64,000 nucleotides of DNA from an uncultured Erythrobacter sp. (GTDB lineage Bacteria > Pseudomonadota > Alphaproteobacteria > Sphingomonadales > Sphingomonadaceae), in NCBI GenBank assembly GCA_947493165.1, contig CANLPY010000001.1, positions 1,836,501 through 1,900,500 on the forward strand, written 5' to 3'. The position numbers and the translations under genes were made by a program. How positions within the stretch are numbered: position 1 is the stretch's first letter; every line of letters begins with the position of its first letter. The notes under the pieces are model-generated. The model was given only the letters and a program-made list of their open reading frames with translations, searched no databases and was not told where the DNA came from. This document shows positions 44,450-53,762 of this stretch, piece by piece.

Positions 44450-45397
44450 TCAGGCCCATAGCCCCCATGTCTCCCAGCCTGCGACAGCGCCAAAATCTTT
44501 TGAAGTCACCGCTTTGTTATCAGGCTCAGGAAAGGCACTGACAAGCGCACGAAAACGGGTGCGCCAACCTGAGTTGGGGCAGATCGTAGCCAATAATTTC
44601 TGCATCAAACAGAAATACATAAACGGACGGGCATTATTGAGCTGCTGCCACTGGGCGTCGTAGTGCGGTACTGGCGACAGTTCTAGAATGTTCATGTTCC
44701 ATAGGCGGCTGTGATGCGCCGCGACATTGCGGATCAGGTTGAGGCTGCGGAGCCATTGTTCTAACTCGATACCACTAGCCAAACCATATTTGGCTGCAAT
44801 CGCGTTCTTGTCTGCGTAAGCCATGCCCGCAAACAACCGAGACAATGCGCCAAAGTCGAGGATTTCAATCGCCACCCATATCGGCAATTTCTGATGCTTG
44901 GTCAGATTGTGGGTCACAAAAGGTTGTCGGCGGTTCTGGCGAACGAGATTGTCATAGCGTTCGAGCCAGACCTGATGTTCAGTTTTGCCTCGGTGAAATC
45001 CATACGAAATGATGCGCCGCGAAAAATTACCATGGAATAGTGATGGCTCATGTTGCGCAAAACAATCGCGCTCACCGAGCAAATGCGCAACATCAACGCG
45101 GATAGCGCGCTCGATCCGTTCAAGTGCGTCCAGCGCCATTAGCCGCAGATTTTTGTCAAAGACATACAAGGCAACCGCATCATCGAATTGCGAACCCGCG
45201 ATAAATTGGTCCTCGCGGAATGACAGGCCAACGGGCTGTGCTTTCAATTTGCGGAAGGGATACCAATAGCCGCTGAGGCAATAATAGCCGATCCGCTCAA
45301 GATCGGTCTGCGCCCGTGCATCATCAGCAACCTGCAAACCCCGGTCTTTCAGGATTTGCAGCTGATCCGCATAGCTTTTCCACTCAGTGCCAGACAT
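44450..45397 (-). CDS. Abi_2 (AbiD/AbiF-like) abortive infection protein
   Basis: 315 residues. The family pattern is clear: DLERIGYYCLSGYWYPFR, a helix with FDKNLRLMALDALERIERAI, IEILDFGALSRLFAGM, and RNVAAHHSRLWN, the conserved R-x4-H type (HEPN-like) motif thought to be an RNase site. Abi proteins stop phage growth by disabling the infected cell. It is 6 bases after hsdS in the same direction, so it sits inside the restriction-modification operon, a frequent arrangement. It looks intact, unlike its neighbours. Confidence 0.85.
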   Translation of the reverse strand: MSGTEWKSYADQLQILKDRGLQVADDARAQTDLERIGYYCLSGYWYPFRKLKAQPVGLSFREDQFIAGSQFDDAVALYVFDKNLRLMALDALERIERAIRVDVAHLLGERDCFAQHEPSLFHGNFSRRIISYGFHRGKTEHQVWLERYDNLVRQNRRQPFVTHNLTKHQKLPIWVAIEILDFGALSRLFAGMAYADKNAIAAKYGLASGIELEQWLRSLNLIRNVAAHHSRLWNMNILELSPVPHYDAQWQQLNNARPFMYFCLMQKLLATICPNSGWRTRFRALVSAFPEPDNKAVTSKDFGAVAGWETWGLWA

Positions 45398-45403
45398 CGC
45401 TGC

Positions 45404-46711
45404 TCATACAAACATTTGCTGCAACAGGCCTTTTTTGAAGGTCTGCATATGATTGACTTGGTCCGAGACGGCGGCAATCTTGTCGTCAAGGGCGCTCAAG
45501 GCACTAGCGATTTTGCGTTGCTCGTCAGGGTGGGGAAGGCTCAATTTGAATTTCGACAAGTATGGCTTCGATATTCCCAAAACCGAAATCCCCTGAGCGA
45601 TCCGCATGATCTGCCGACGCAACGCATAGCTCTGAAAGAGATAGCCTGAGAATCCCAACGCAATCACACCTTTTTTCGGGCGAGCGATGTAGGTGTGCAA
45701 CCCAGCAATCAGCGATTTTGGAGCGACTTCGATGATCTCGATGGCCTTGCCAATGTCGGCGTGATCTTCAGATGCGTCGGCGATAACAACGTCACCAGGC
45801 TGGCAATATGCTTCATCGCGAAGGTTGGTTGGTAGAGCGTCAGGCTTGACGTACGGTGCGGCAGCAACGCTCTGACAAAAACGGGATGCGAACTTACTGT
45901 GAATGTCGCCATAGTGAATGTTCTGCACCTTGCCCGGCTCGTCAGTCAGCATTTCACGCGACAAGCTGTTCGTTGCAACCCAGTCGTAAATTGACCCCAA
46001 TTCACGCGGCCTCCAGTCCGGGAAGGCACTGCCGTCATCGTGGGTGAAGCGGAGGGATTGGTCGAACAGGCGTTGCATTATGCCTGTCTTATACCGCTCC
46101 AACGCTTCCCACCGCCGCGTTAACAACAGAACCCGCTCATCCACCGCACCAAGGAAATCGGCAATACGGCGTTGCTCGTCAAGTCCGGGAATATCGATCT
46201 TCCGTTTGAACCACTCCGGGGTGCTGAAAATCTTCTTCTCAACATGCACGCCTAGGCTCGCGTGAAAACAGGTTTCCTGAAAATAAATCGAATGGATCAG
46301 CTGCCGCAGGAAACCCATGTCCAGTGTTGGTTTACACCGCAAAACTGCATATTCGTTGGACACAATGGAACCAGCGAAATCCGCCGAAACTATACCGCAG
46401 GCACCATGAACGATTTAACGTTTTGAAATCAGGAAATCACCGTCTTCGATGAAGAATTGCGACTTTACAGCAATTTCGGACCCCATGAGGTCACCACGGG
46501 ATTCAATGCCTCCACGCGACCGCTTCACCGTCACAAGGCGGTAAGTCTCAGAATCGGATAATTGGCAAGGGCGATTTACGACCCGAAAAAGCTCGCCGAT
46601 TTTGAGCCGTCTCCAACCAGGTTTCAGTTCGCCTAGCCTCGGAATTCCGGGCTGCACTGACTTTGGAAATGTCCTGTGGCGTTCGCCTAAATCCAAAGCA
46701 ACGGCATTCAT
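45404..46711 (-). pseudogene. hsdS: Type I restriction specificity subunit HsdS, broken by an in-frame stop
   Basis: A frame of about 435 codons encodes an HsdS with two target-recognition domains and the repeated LDEQRRIADFLGAVDERV / PDEQRKIASALSALDDKI conserved helices. Codon 99 is TAA (46415-46417), in the sequence GDFLISKR-stop-IVHGACG, where relatives have KRQIVHG; a single C-to-T change (CAA to TAA) explains it. The rest is open, with a GTG at 46363 that could restart a shortened protein lacking most of the first recognition domain. It overlaps hsdM by 4 bases (ATGA). Confidence 0.85.
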
Positions 46712-48285
46712 AGTGGCGCCTCTAACCCAAGCTCTGCGCAGAAACTGGCAATCCGTGCATCAACGTCAGCCATGCCAGCGTTGATCTCTTTCAACTCGGC
46801 AAGCACATCGTTCAGGTCAACCCGTTCTTCCTCCACGAAAGTATCGACGTAGCGGGGAATGTTGAGGTTCCAGTCGTTCTCCTCAATCTCGGCCATGGTC
46901 GCGACATGGCTATATAAAGCTTCCTCGCTCCGGTTGCGGTAAGTTTCGATAATCTTTTTGACGTGCGCATCGCGGAGGACGTTCTGATTTTTCGCCTTGT
47001 CGAAGAACCCACTCGCATCAATGAACAGCACATCGTCTGAGTTCTCCCGGCATTTCTTGAAAACCATAATGCTGGTGGGGATGCCAGTGCCGTAAAAGAT
47101 GTTAGCAGGAAGGCCGATGACAGCGTCCAGCCAGTTGCGTTCCTCGATCAGGATTTTGCGGATTGCGCCCTCGCTGCCACCACGAAACAAAGCGCCAAGC
47201 GGCAGGATGACCGCCATCGTACCGTTGTCGGCCAGATGATGCAGCATGTGCAGGACAAAGGCATAGTCCGCCTTTGACTTAGGCGGTAACTTCCCGAACG
47301 TGCTGAAACGGTCATCGGTCGTAAAGCTGGGGTCCGCGCTCCAGTCAGCTGAAAACGGGGGGGTGGCCACCACAGCCTCGAACTGCATTCCTTCGTGCTG
47401 CGGACGCACTAATGTGTCTTCTTGTTTCAGGTCGAATTGCCGGAAATGTACGCCATGCAGGAACATGTTCATCCGCGCGAGGTTGTAAGTCGTGCGGTTC
47501 AATTCCTGCCCGAAAAAGCCCTTGGCTATGTTGCGAATGCCGACTTCGCGCGCAACGCGCAACAACAGGGAACCCGAACCGCAGGTTGGATCATACACGC
47601 TCTCAAGCCGCGTCTTGCCGCTGGTGACGATCCGAGCAAGGATCGTCGAAACTTGCTGCGGGGTGTAAAATTCTCCAGCCTTCTTGCCTGCGCCACTGGC
47701 AAACTGGCCAATCAAATATTCGTAAGCATCGCCCAAAACATCGCTTTCAGCGTTGTTAAGCTGGAAATCGACTTTGCTATCACTCAGTCGCCCCATAACC
47801 TTTGCGACCAGTTCATTCCGGTCGGCAACGGAGCGGCCTAACTTCGTTGAGCCGAGGTCCATATCCTCAAACAGGTGGTCGAAGTCTTCCTCGCTTTCCG
47901 TGCCCATAGTGGATTTCTGGATGTTGGTGAGAATGCGGCCCAGATCATCGAGGATGAAGTTGTTGCCCTTTTGCGCACCTTTGGCCGCAACGGCTTCAAA
48001 CAGTGCGGACGGGCGCAGGAAATAGCCCAGTTCTTCAACTGCCTCGGACCGGATGGCATCGAGGATTTCCTCACCCTCGTCCGTTCCTTCTCGGATCGAT
48101 CCATATGTGATGTCGTCTGCCGACAAAATCCCATTGGCATACATTTGCATACGCTCGGACAGATAACGGAAGAAGATGAAACCAAGGATATAGTCGCGAA
48201 ACTCATCGGCATCCATTTTGCCGCGCAGATCGTTTGCGATCTTCCACAACGCATCACGCAATAGTCGTTTTTGTTCCTCCGTCAT
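46708..48285 (-). CDS. hsdM: Type I DNA methyltransferase subunit HsdM with altered catalytic motif
   Basis: 525 residues, usual length. N-terminal HsdM bundle (LRDALWKIANDLRGKMDADEF), SAM-binding motif I DPTCGSGSLLL near 231, GQELNRTTYNLARMN, and PLGALFRGGSEG, LPANIFYGTGIPT. The catalytic motif IV should read NPPF; here it is ATPPFSADW with Thr308 (codon ACC at 47364-47362 in place of AAC). The asparagine holds the target adenine amino group, so loss probably abolishes methylation. No hsdR lies upstream or downstream. Otherwise the gene is uninterrupted. Confidence 0.88.
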   Translation of the reverse strand: MTEEQKRLLRDALWKIANDLRGKMDADEFRDYILGFIFFRYLSERMQMYANGILSADDITYGSIREGTDEGEEILDAIRSEAVEELGYFLRPSALFEAVAAKGAQKGNNFILDDLGRILTNIQKSTMGTESEEDFDHLFEDMDLGSTKLGRSVADRNELVAKVMGRLSDSKVDFQLNNAESDVLGDAYEYLIGQFASGAGKKAGEFYTPQQVSTILARIVTSGKTRLESVYDPTCGSGSLLLRVAREVGIRNIAKGFFGQELNRTTYNLARMNMFLHGVHFRQFDLKQEDTLVRPQHEGMQFEAVVATPPFSADWSADPSFTTDDRFSTFGKLPPKSKADYAFVLHMLHHLADNGTMAVILPLGALFRGGSEGAIRKILIEERNWLDAVIGLPANIFYGTGIPTSIMVFKKCRENSDDVLFIDASGFFDKAKNQNVLRDAHVKKIIETYRNRSEEALYSHVATMAEIEENDWNLNIPRYVDTFVEEERVDLNDVLAELKEINAGMADVDARIASFCAELGLEAPL

Positions 48286-49197
48286 GCGTTGTCGTTGCCC
48301 CTCTTTCAGTTCGCCTATCTCTATCGAGCAGGGGCAGTGGGGTCACGTCTTTTCAATAATGTAATGGTGATTTATCCGATCATCTTAGCCGAACTACCGT
48401 TCGAACGCCTGTTCGAGATAAATTGCTACCTGGGCCTAGCCCTCAGCCTGGTAGCTATAGCTTTCCGGCATGGCAGCTTGTGCAATGGCGTTTCGCGCCT
48501 TGCCCTCACGTTCGCTGATGGCAGACACTAACTCGACCAACTCGCTTGCCAAAAGACCGCTTTCGAAGGCAGGCACACTGTAACAGCAGTGCCTCCGACC
48601 GGCTTAGAGGCAACCTCAAACGCCAGCTTGGCTGAGTTTCAGACTGAAGAGGCGCGTTGCGACCAAAGCATCTTTCCTCATACAATACCGGACCACGCCA
48701 TGGGGCTGAAAACCTGAGCACACCCTACCTCGCGAATTCGGGAAGTAAGTCTATGTTTTTAATTTGGAAAAGTGTTTTGGGCGGAATCGACCCGCCTACG
48801 AGTAAAGCGGGTTTGCTCTGAGCCGCACGCAACTCACGATCACGTAACAAACTGAAATGAAGACGAAGTTTTGCTCTCAAAAGTGAGTTGTTGGCGATCC
48901 GCACAAATTGCGCTGTCAAAGCCGCCAGTCCAGTCCTTGCGGAGCCTGAAACTTATGGCGGAAACTACTGCCTAGATGCAGCGCAGCAGCAAAGACGGAG
49001 GTCAGCTAGCGCTTCATGCTGGCCCAACCGGATTGTGAGCCCCACAAATATCCGGATCCCCAGTCGCGCGTCCTTCGCTGGATTGAGACAGGATTCCGTT
49101 GGTTGCAAGTCGCAGCAAAGCGGCACGATCCAGACCCCCTGTTTTCCATACCCATTTCATACGGGATGAATTGCACTTCGCTAAGCCATTGAAACAA
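48286..49197. other. Gene-poor end of the defence island
   Basis: About 0.9 kb with no convincing gene, more A/T-rich than the flanks, between hsdM and the 3' end of tRNA-Arg. One minus-strand frame near 48.43-48.56 kb reads VPAFESGLLASELVELVSAI, then SEREGKARNAIAQAAMPE before a stop and looks like decayed coding sequence; I do not recognise it. No integrase, hsdR piece or tRNA-derived direct repeat was found. Confidence 0.4.
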
Positions 49198-49274
<77 letters not shown>

Positions 49275-49401
49275 TGATGCATCAACATGCGTTGAAGCGC
49301 GTGCGCCTCTAGCAAGCGATGAGCGCCTGCACCACCCAAAATCGCGCAACCCAGGTGCGACATTAACCGATCGGCAAGGGCCTCAGCGTAAGCCTCTCGC
49401 C

Positions 49402-49803
49402 ATGTCAGCCCTACCACCTAAACAGATTCGCGCGATGGAAGATGCGGCCGCTGCCATACCTACCAATCGTGCGCCAGATGCCTTTGCTGCGCAATGGAAA
49501 CGGCTTCACGATCAAGCGGCCGAGCTATCTCAAATGGCAGGTATGGCCCAAGAAGCGGCGCTTGAGATGATCACAAATTTCCCTGACGATTTAGCCTTGG
49601 CCGGGCCAGACCAGCGCGCGCTTGTATGGCAAGGAATTGAAGACATTGACGCCATGATGCAGCCGGGCCTCACCGCTTTGCGGATCGTCGCAAGTCGTGG
49701 CCAAAATGCTAGCGCCCCTGCAATGGCTCTGTGGCGGGAATTTCATCGCTCCCGCACGGCCCTTTTGACACTCACCAAAACAGGCGTGGACCGCGCCGCT
49801 TAA
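49402..49803 (+). CDS. Conserved hypothetical protein
   Basis: 133 residues, soluble, mostly helical and Ala-rich, no signal peptide, no motif I recognise. Start ATG 128 bases from the tRNA. It reads through without rare features and is followed 40 bases later by mmcB on the same strand. Function unknown. Confidence 0.55.
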   Translation: MSALPPKQIRAMEDAAAAIPTNRAPDAFAAQWKRLHDQAAELSQMAGMAQEAALEMITNFPDDLALAGPDQRALVWQGIEDIDAMMQPGLTALRIVASRGQNASAPAMALWREFHRSRTALLTLTKTGVDRAA

Positions 49804-49842
49804 GGCGAGCGCACACCAATAAAGCTTGACCATGTTCGCACT

Positions 49843-50379
49843 ATGTTCCACCTCTGGGGCATGACGGGCATTCACGCATCCACACTTGATTCGAAACCGG
49901 CCGCAGGGCAGCCTAGCACCAGCGCGATCTCATCCGCTGACGTTGCGCGCGGCATCATGCGGCTGTTTGCGCGCAACGATATCTGGTGCATTCCAGAAAT
50001 GCCGCTGAAAAATGGCCGCCGCGCTGACCTGATGGGTATTGATGCCAAAGGCCGGATTGTGATTGTTGAGATTAAGGTCGCACGCGGTGATTTGTTGGGC
50101 GATCACAAATGGCCCGATTATCTTGATTGTTGTGACAGGTTTTACTGGGGCCTTGCCCCTTGCCTTGATCGCAGCCCGCTTGATGGAGAAGCGTTCCAAC
50201 CAGAGGCTTGCGGCATAATCGTGGCGGATAGTTACGATGCAGAGATTGTGCGACAAGCGCCTCTTTCACCGCTGAGCGCAGCGCGGCGCAAAGCGCAGAT
50301 CGAACAGTTGGCGCGGGCCGCCATGCGCAGGCATACAGCAATGCTCGATCCTGATTGCCGTGATCTCGCATTGGGATAG
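49843..50379 (+). CDS. MmcB family DNA repair protein
   Basis: 178 residues. The core GRRADLMGIDAKGRIVIVEIKVARGDLLGDHKWPDY has the acid...ExK arrangement of a PD-(D/E)xK nuclease fold, and the sequence up to DRFYWGLAP matches the MmcB family, named in Caulobacter for mitomycin C resistance as part of the SOS response. A start at 49861 is also possible. No LexA-type box was identified in the short leader. Confidence 0.75.
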   Translation: MFHLWGMTGIHASTLDSKPAAGQPSTSAISSADVARGIMRLFARNDIWCIPEMPLKNGRRADLMGIDAKGRIVIVEIKVARGDLLGDHKWPDYLDCCDRFYWGLAPCLDRSPLDGEAFQPEACGIIVADSYDAEIVRQAPLSPLSAARRKAQIEQLARAAMRRHTAMLDPDCRDLALG

Positions 50380-50460
50380 CGCGCGAAGGCAATTCACGCA
50401 CAAATCAACGGTGGGCAAGGCGCGGCGGCCTTGTCATAATGCGGCCATGAGGCGCGTTAC

Positions 50461-51231
50461 ATGATCGAAGGGTATAGTGTCCCGGTGACCTTGGCGCTGG
50501 GCAGCGCTGCAGTGAGCGTGATCGTCGCCCTGCGCTATTTCCTGACCAGCGGACTGTTTGACTGGATTACACGGCGACTGCGCCCGGGCCTCTATGACGG
50601 ACAAGGCAAACAGATCGCGCGCGAAATCCGCTGGTCTTTGACCGCCGCCGTCATCTTTGCAGTGCCAGCCGCGTTCGCAATCTGGAGTTGGCGGCATCAT
50701 GGCTGGACCATGCTTTACACCGATTTTGGCGATTATCCGCCATGGTATGCGCCGCTTTCGCTGCTGATATACCTGGTTGCGCATGACACGTGGTTTTACT
50801 GGACGCACCGCTGGCTGCACCGTCCGCGCTGGTTCAAACTGGCCCACCGGGTCCACCATGACAGCCGCCCGCCAACTGCATGGACCGCAATGAGTTTCCA
50901 CCCGATTGAGGCCGTTACTGGCGCAATCATTATACCGCTGCTGATGTTCATCATCCCAGTCCATGTAGCTATGTTGGGTGTGGTTTTGACCGCGGCGACA
51001 GTGATGGGCGTGACCAATCACATGGGGTGGGAATTGTTTCCGCGATGGGTTGTTCATTCAACGTTGGGGAAATGGGTGATAACAGCCAGCCATCACGAGC
51101 GGCATCATGAGGAATATCAATGCAATTTCGGACTCTATTTTCGGGTTTGGGACAGGCTTTGCGGGACAGACCGCGGACTATCGCGCCGCATCGTGGCCGA
51201 CGCGCAGCAAAGGCGAGCGCCGCAGCCCTGA
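50461..51231 (+). CDS. Sterol desaturase/fatty acid hydroxylase family membrane protein
   Basis: 256 residues with about four membrane helices and the eight-histidine diiron set: HDTWFYWTHRWLH, HRVHHDS, NHMGWE and HHERHHEEY. These enzymes add hydroxyl groups or double bonds to lipids at the inner membrane; in sphingomonads some hydroxylate carotenoids or sphingolipids. The substrate is not predictable here. The last 112 bases overlap the start of the following DUF2141 gene in another frame. Confidence 0.85.
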   Translation: MIEGYSVPVTLALGSAAVSVIVALRYFLTSGLFDWITRRLRPGLYDGQGKQIAREIRWSLTAAVIFAVPAAFAIWSWRHHGWTMLYTDFGDYPPWYAPLSLLIYLVAHDTWFYWTHRWLHRPRWFKLAHRVHHDSRPPTAWTAMSFHPIEAVTGAIIIPLLMFIIPVHVAMLGVVLTAATVMGVTNHMGWELFPRWVVHSTLGKWVITASHHERHHEEYQCNFGLYFRVWDRLCGTDRGLSRRIVADAQQRRAPQP

Positions 51232-51647
51232 TTGCAACCGGGGCGCTCACCGGCATGGCGACACCTGCAAGCGCTGGCGAAATTGTGATTACGATCTCCG
51301 ATATACGCTCTAGCAATGGGGTCGTGCGCGCTTGCATGACGACCAAGAAAAGCACCTTCCCCAATTGCCGTAAAGATCCCAATGCTTACCGCGTGGTTGT
51401 GCCAGCAGACGGCAAGGTGACGGTCCGCTTTACCGGAATTGAGCCAGGCGATTATGCTCTGGCTCTTCTGCATGATGAAAACGACAATGGCAAAGCCGAC
51501 CGCGCGCTCGGCATGATGCCCAAAGAAGGGTTCGGCTTTTCGCGTGATGCCAAAGTCCGCTTGGGTCCGCCAAAATTCAAAGATGCCGTGTTCAATCACA
51601 ATGGCGTCAATCAGGTGCTGACGGTCAAGATGCGCTATTTGCTCTGA
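51120..51647 (+). CDS. DUF2141 exported protein, second copy
   Basis: 175 residues. The first 50 include a basic stretch (RPRTIAPHRGRRAAK) and a signal core (AAALIATGALTGMATPASA), then the DUF2141 domain: ITISDIRSSNGVVRACMTTK, YALALLHDENDNGKADRAL (Asp/Asn-rich loop) and VLTVKMRYLL. No other usable start leaves the signal intact, so the 112-base overlap with the desaturase gene seems real. A paralogue is at 27879-28388. Confidence 0.8.
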   Translation: MQFRTLFSGLGQALRDRPRTIAPHRGRRAAKASAAALIATGALTGMATPASAGEIVITISDIRSSNGVVRACMTTKKSTFPNCRKDPNAYRVVVPADGKVTVRFTGIEPGDYALALLHDENDNGKADRALGMMPKEGFGFSRDAKVRLGPPKFKDAVFNHNGVNQVLTVKMRYLL

Positions 51648-51833
51648 CGGTCTTATTGGTTCGACCATCGCATTGAGGCTCTGACGCCAAAAAGCCATTT
51701 GCCGCTGGCGTGAGCGGCCATTGCTATGACCCATGGACAGGTTTGGGCCTCTTTTTGCGGCACTTAACGACATGTTTACCATGCATCGTCACAACGGCCC
51801 CAAGAACCGTTCAAAAAGGGGCAATTACGGGCC

Positions 51834-53720
51834 ATGGACAATCTGCGGGGCGCTTTCGATTCATCGGAACCAGCCGACGAAACTCAGGACTGGGATAGCG
51901 TCGACGAACAAGACGCGCGTGATGTGCCACCCGATTCTATCGGGCAGGACGAGCGCCGAATGCAGGTGCGCGCTTATAACCACTGGGCAAGCCTTCTGGG
52001 TGAAAGCACCTTCCCGCCGATTGAAGCCCTAAAGCCAGACGATCTGCCAGACTTTGGTCCGTATTCGGTCATCTTGGATTTCTCCAAAGGGATTGATGAT
52101 CCTGCAGTGCAATTTCTTGGGAGTTCGATCGCTGAAGAATGCGGCGCTGAAGGCCACATTTCAAAGCTTTCTGACGTGCCGCCGCGCTCTTTGCTTAGCC
52201 GCATTACCGATCACTACATGCAAATCCTCGCCAATCAGGCCCCAATTGGTTTTGAAGCGGAATTCGTCAACCAGCGCGGGATTGAGATCCTTTACCGCGG
52301 CATCCTGCTGCCATTTTCCAGCGATAACGAAACCATTGATTTCATCTATGGCGTAATCAACTGGAAAGAGATGGCCGATCAGGTCACCGCTGATGAATTG
52401 CTGCTTGAAATCGACCAAGCGCTCGAGAGCGAAGAAGAGGTCGATGCCGAGGCTGATGAACCGCAAAAGCATTCGGTTGATCCGGTCACGGATTGGGCCG
52501 ATTCCCCTGCGCAAGATCGCGTGGAAGAGCGCGTGCGCAAGCCCGTGCAACTGCCAGACGAGCCGGTAGAACTGATCGATGAAAGCGAAGAACCGCTCGA
52601 TTTGGGTGAATTTACCGATGTCACACCAATCAGTGCTGCGGAAGAAGCGGCGACGCCTGATACAGACACAGAGCTGGATGATCTGCCAATGCCAAGTTTT
52701 GGCGACTATGCGCTAGATGATCTGGGAGAAGAAGAAGAAGGCGAAGAAGAGGACGAAAGCGGTTCTTACGACTTTGCCTCTCTCACCGATTTTATTGAGG
52801 CCCCGGCCAAGAAGACCCAAGCGCTGGATATTGATCCCGCAGAGCTCGAAAATGTCGACTATGAAAACGGCGATTTCGGAGCTGAGACTTTCGACGCGTC
52901 ACAATTTGATGCTGCCGAAACGAATTTAGAAGACACTGGCTTCGATGAGCAGAGCACCGATGCCCCTCTAGAAGATGAGATCGCTGACGAAGGAGTGGCC
53001 GAGCACGCCGCACCCATCGCCGTTGTCGAAGAAACACCTGCAGCCGAGAGCGGTGAACCAGCGCCAGAACCAGCAATTGAACCATCAATTGAACTGGGTG
53101 ATGAGCTTCCCGAAGACGCCGGTCTATACGATTTCCTCGCATCGGCTCGAGAGCTTGCGCAGACCGCAAACGCGAGCGAAGATCGCAGCCGTAAAGCGCT
53201 CTACGCAGCGGTTGGCCGCGCCTATGACTTCTCTCTCGCCGCGCAAGCAGAGCCGCAAGATTACAGCGAACTGGTCGAAGAAAACGGCCTGACCGTTCAA
53301 GATCGTGCGCCCATGACGCCGGTCGTCAAGCTCGTGTTCGGCACCGATTACGATAAGACCCGCCTAACCGAATACGCCGCCGTTTTGAGCCATGCGCACC
53401 GCGCTGGTCTGGAGCGCGGAACACTCGCTGAATTCCTGACCGAAGCCGAAGGCGGACTTAAAGGCGTAGTTCAAGCCGAACGCCGTCTGCGCCGTGAAGA
53501 AGCTGGCAAAGAGGTCAAGGTTAAAACCGGTCCGCGCGAAGCTCTGGCGAAGAAACTACGCGAATTGGATGCGATGCTGCTTGAGGCGCTCGCAGCCGAT
53601 GGCCCTGAATTTGGTCTGGTCATGATCCGCCGCACTGAAGACGGCGACGTCGAAGTGCTGGGGGAGATTGAGCAGGACATCCCAATGATTGAGCGCGCCG
53701 CCCGCAAACTCGTCGGCTAA
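51834..53720 (+). CDS. PAS_5-domain protein with long acidic linker
   Basis: 628 residues, soluble. Residues about 40-185 form a PAS_5-type domain (YNHWASLLGESTFPPIEAL, LDFSKGIDDPAVQFLGSSI, RGILLPFSSDNETIDFIYGV). Residues about 190-430 are very rich in Asp/Glu/Pro/Ala (DDLGEEEEGEEEDESGSYD) and probably disordered. The C-terminus (about 435-625) is helical and compact: AVGRAYDFSLAAQAEPQDYS, LVFGTDYDKTRLTEYAAVL. It may sense a signal through PAS and pass it by a partner; no output domain is recognised. Confidence 0.65.
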   Translation: MDNLRGAFDSSEPADETQDWDSVDEQDARDVPPDSIGQDERRMQVRAYNHWASLLGESTFPPIEALKPDDLPDFGPYSVILDFSKGIDDPAVQFLGSSIAEECGAEGHISKLSDVPPRSLLSRITDHYMQILANQAPIGFEAEFVNQRGIEILYRGILLPFSSDNETIDFIYGVINWKEMADQVTADELLLEIDQALESEEEVDAEADEPQKHSVDPVTDWADSPAQDRVEERVRKPVQLPDEPVELIDESEEPLDLGEFTDVTPISAAEEAATPDTDTELDDLPMPSFGDYALDDLGEEEEGEEEDESGSYDFASLTDFIEAPAKKTQALDIDPAELENVDYENGDFGAETFDASQFDAAETNLEDTGFDEQSTDAPLEDEIADEGVAEHAAPIAVVEETPAAESGEPAPEPAIEPSIELGDELPEDAGLYDFLASARELAQTANASEDRSRKALYAAVGRAYDFSLAAQAEPQDYSELVEENGLTVQDRAPMTPVVKLVFGTDYDKTRLTEYAAVLSHAHRAGLERGTLAEFLTEAEGGLKGVVQAERRLRREEAGKEVKVKTGPREALAKKLRELDAMLLEALAADGPEFGLVMIRRTEDGDVEVLGEIEQDIPMIERAARKLVG

Positions 53721-53762
53721 AACGGAAAGCTGCACGAGCGCACCGGACCCAACGGAGGATCG

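Noticed and set aside
47357..47363. Seven-G run in hsdM as a phase-variation tract
   Set aside because: It is short, the frame is intact, and the change in the motif is a substitution rather than a length change.
48725..48919. 64-codon minus-strand frame in the gene-poor stretch
   Set aside because: No ribosome site, no recognisable motif, and composition like the non-coding surroundings.
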